In this document: one piece after another, positions 63,401 through 64,000 of the stretch | Numbering within the stretch: position 1 is the first letter of the stretch | How the letters are laid out: each line of letters opens with the position of its first letter | Source of the DNA: Trichostrongylus colubriformis | Taxonomy: Eukaryota > Nematoda > Chromadorea > Rhabditida > Trichostrongylidae | DNA length: 64,000 bases | Reading direction: 5' to 3' | Assembly (NCBI GenBank): GCA_963978905.1 | Contig: OZ022257.1 | Span: 53,338,873-53,402,872, forward strand | The notes under the pieces: generated by a model | Told to the model about the DNA's origin: nothing | The model's input: the letters and a program-made list of their open reading frames with translations, nothing else | The model's database searches: none | Translations under genes and position numbers: made by a program

Positions 63401-63548
63401 CATGTTCGCAATGTTCACAACGCATTCCAACAGCTCCTGGACGACACTGACATTGACCGGTCTCGTCGTCACATTGTGTGGAAGAAGAAGCGACACCGCA
63501 ATGACACGGGTGACATCCATCACAGCGTTTGAAACCCCAGTGATCAGC
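48408..63548 (-). CDS. Laminin alpha chain, C-terminal half (5' end beyond window)
   Basis: Thirty-eight exons, listed in the five domain entries, join with compatible phases at every junction into 5,163 nt: 1,720 residues and a TGA at 48408-48410. Laminin alpha chains trimerise with beta and gamma chains and anchor basement membranes to integrin and dystroglycan receptors; they are secreted. Order seen: two laminin EGF modules, coiled-coil domain II/I, LG1-3, Thr-rich linker, LG4-5. Only alpha chains have the LG domains. Nematodes have two alpha genes, epi-1 and lam-3. The Thr-rich LG3/LG4 linker resembles the one in Drosophila LanA, an alpha-3/5-like chain, which tilts me toward epi-1, but I do not assign it firmly. 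The first exon here begins in phase 0 after GATTTCAG; more EGF modules and the LN domain should lie right of 64000. Confidence 0.95.
49030..49310. mobile_element. Fold-back element, GTCGATTGGTC family, copy 2, in a laminin intron
   Basis: Ends GTGTCGATTGGTCGAATTGG and TTGACCAATCGACGCTCGC are inverted; CGCGAGTGCAAG follows the left end as in copy 1 at 948-1190. Lies in the 640-nt intron between the exons ending at 49404 and starting at 48763. Confidence 0.6.
49755..49910. repeat. Probable fold-back element in a laminin intron
   Basis: GGCCTGCATTCATATTCGG at the left and CAAGTATAAACGCACTC at the right are imperfect inverted ends resembling those at 29167 and 29966. Lies between the exons ending 50261 and starting 49689. 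Confidence 0.35.
51094..51330. mobile_element. hAT-like MITE, family F1 copy 3, in a laminin intron
   Basis: A 237-bp element flanked by a perfect 8-bp duplication CGGATCAT (51086-51093 and 51331-51338). Ends CGGTGTACCCTCATGTCAGG and CCTGACATAAGGGTACAC are inverted. The interior matches copy 2 at 4294-4530 in the same orientation. Inserted between the exons 51496-51629 and 50832-50973. Confidence 0.8.
51819..52221 (-). other. Laminin Thr-rich linker between LG3 and LG4 (2 exons)
   Basis: Exons 52162-52221 (20 codons) and 51819-52091 (91 codons). The second opens with about 45 residues that are almost only Thr and Ser with a few Pro, then an acidic stretch (LEEEAATPAGE). The DNA is a degenerate ACC/ACT array containing a nearly repeated 24-27 bp unit (about 51965-52018), so its length may vary between individuals. 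Such a region would be extended and O-glycosylated, mucin-like. Confidence 0.9.
53236..53450. mobile_element. Fold-back MITE, family F8, in a laminin intron
   Basis: Left arm GGTGCCATTAGGGCAGAAAA...GGAATGCGATGGTGGGAGC pairs with right arm GCTCACACCATCGCGT...GAATTTTCTGTCCTAATGGC. About 215 bp, in the 1.5-kb intron between the LG3 exons at 54679 and 53144. The remaining intron has plus-strand open frames (53503-53730, 53903-54196) without recognised function. Confidence 0.65.
54198..54291 (+). repeat. Fold-back family F5, solo end
   Basis: GGAATCGTCAACGGAAAA, TTTGCTTACTGAGGGTCGCA and TGCTAAGTTTTACGCG follow the order of the left arm of the complete copy at 55401-55808. Only one arm is present. 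Confidence 0.45.
55401..55808. mobile_element. Fold-back MITE, family F5, in a laminin intron
   Basis: About 408 bp. Left arm TCCACGAAAA...TATATTTATGTTGTACTTGC...GGGCCGCATGCAAAGTTTCACG pairs with right arm CGTGAAATTTTGCGTGCGGC...GGCAAATACAACATAAATAT...TCCGTGGA. The GC-rich centre contains GCGGTCGGAGACGC. Located between LG2 and LG3 exons (55937 and 55138). Partial relatives are at 27634-27817 and 54198-54291. Confidence 0.7.
60261..60326. repeat. 31-bp perfect hairpin in a laminin intron
   Basis: 60261-60291 and 60296-60326 are exact reverse complements (arm starts TAGGATGTGTTAGTAGCATA) with a 4-base loop GCAT. Lies in the intron between the exons 60472-60591 and 59901-60026. Being symmetric, it folds in RNA from either strand. 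It could be a micro-MITE, a small-RNA hairpin, or a fold-back assembly or replication artefact. Confidence 0.95.
61500..61556 (+). repeat. CTGT/TTGT microsatellite
   Basis: A run of CTGT units with TTGT variants in the 630-nt laminin intron between exons at 61803 and 61169. Confidence 0.8.
63159..63548 (-). other. Two laminin-type EGF modules (2 exons)
   Basis: Exons 63368-63548 and 63159-63302. The first encodes CHPCHCGVASSSTQCDDETGQC and CRPGAVGMRCEHCEHGFWNYGEYGCQ, the second CDCEADLSMGTVCDVRTGQC and CQEGATGARCDQCLQSYLRIPTYGC. Spacing of Cys and the TGQCxC and GxRCDxC signatures are those of laminin EGF repeats. They end the short-arm/rod junction before the coiled coil. The first exon starts ADHWGFKRCDGC, so another module continues upstream. 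Confidence 0.92.
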
Positions 63549-64000
63549 CTGAAATCCTTGGAAGCTTACAAGATTCCGCGATTCTACAAATAGAATTCAC
63601 TATGATTCAGGTGTTCAAATATATCGGTGCGCTTATACAGAGGTTGTGATCTGCGGGGCATGAAAACGAGCCAATAGAAGTTCCAGGCCCCATTTACTCC
63701 AATGTGACTGATTGTGAGGGTACTGCTTTGGTGATGTCACAGAAAGCAACCTTCTCAAAACAGTCACCACCTCGGCAACGCCTTAGTGACCCATCTTCAG
63801 CGCCGTTGAGCCGTCTTCATTCTCTGTAGTGTCGACGGCAGGGCGTGACTGCGTCTCCACCTATGCCACATTCCCTCGTTGCCTGCGTCATCTCTGCACC
63901 TCCCTCGTGCCACTCTGCCTCACTGCTTGCACCCTGCCTGCGCTGAGTATGAACGTGGCCTTGTCGCCCAAGACGCCGCCTGCGCCTTCTCTATTGCCAC
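63549..64000 (-). other. Laminin intron running off the right edge
   Basis: No exon seen. Contains an F2 MITE (about 63808-63960). Upstream laminin exons should follow to the right. Confidence 0.6.
63808..63960 (+). mobile_element. PIF/Harbinger-like MITE, family F2 copy 4
   Basis: GGCGTGACTGCGTCTCCACC, CGTCATCTCTGCACCTCCC, GTGCCACTCTGCCTC and terminal GCTGAGTATGAACGTGGCC follow the order of the copy at 3267-3439. The left end is diverged. Inside a laminin intron. Confidence 0.5.

Overview
The window is nuclear DNA of a nematode, most likely a clade V (strongylid or hookworm-like) species. Genes are split into many short exons. Their introns end in TTTCAG, TTTTAG or TTGCAG and start GTRAGT-like. 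One gene has a trans-splice-type acceptor one base before its ATG. The gene-poor space is packed with miniature inverted-repeat elements and mariner relics. Species assignment is inference; no species-diagnostic gene was recognised.

Three genes are supported, all on the minus strand. (1) 3633-3991: the 5' two coding exons of an nlp-11-type neuropeptide precursor. (2) 42968-46560: a complete 11-exon rpt-4, the 26S proteasome base ATPase; the exons join in frame to 401 residues. (3) 48408-63548: the C-terminal 1,720 residues of a laminin alpha chain in 38 exons, all phases compatible, running off the right edge at its 5' side. Its domains are two laminin EGF modules, a coiled-coil domain II/I, LG1-3, a threonine-rich linker and LG4-5. 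The laminin and rpt-4 genes are head-to-tail, 1.85 kb apart.

About 1-42.9 kb is otherwise almost gene-free and repeat-dominated. It holds three TA-flanked mariner/Tc1-type elements between 19.2 and 24.7 kb, a 510-bp Tc1-like MITE at 30 kb, and two large inverted-repeat elements (22.3-23.3 and 40.6-42.5 kb) that each carry a tRNA-like insert. It also holds tRNA-derived SINE-like sequences at 16.0 and 16.8 kb, and several families of 150-420 bp fold-back elements. Members of the same families sit in introns of rpt-4 and of the laminin gene, so the accessory elements link the genic and intergenic halves.

The most rewarding observations are the nlp-11 precursor, a near-perfect 31-bp hairpin in a laminin intron, the nested mariner whose empty site can be read from sister copies, a perfect 218-bp direct duplication, and fold-back families whose target duplications (8 bp, TTA/CTA, TA) point to hAT, PIF/Harbinger and Tc1/mariner ancestry. 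No system of an entirely new kind could be demonstrated from the sequence alone.
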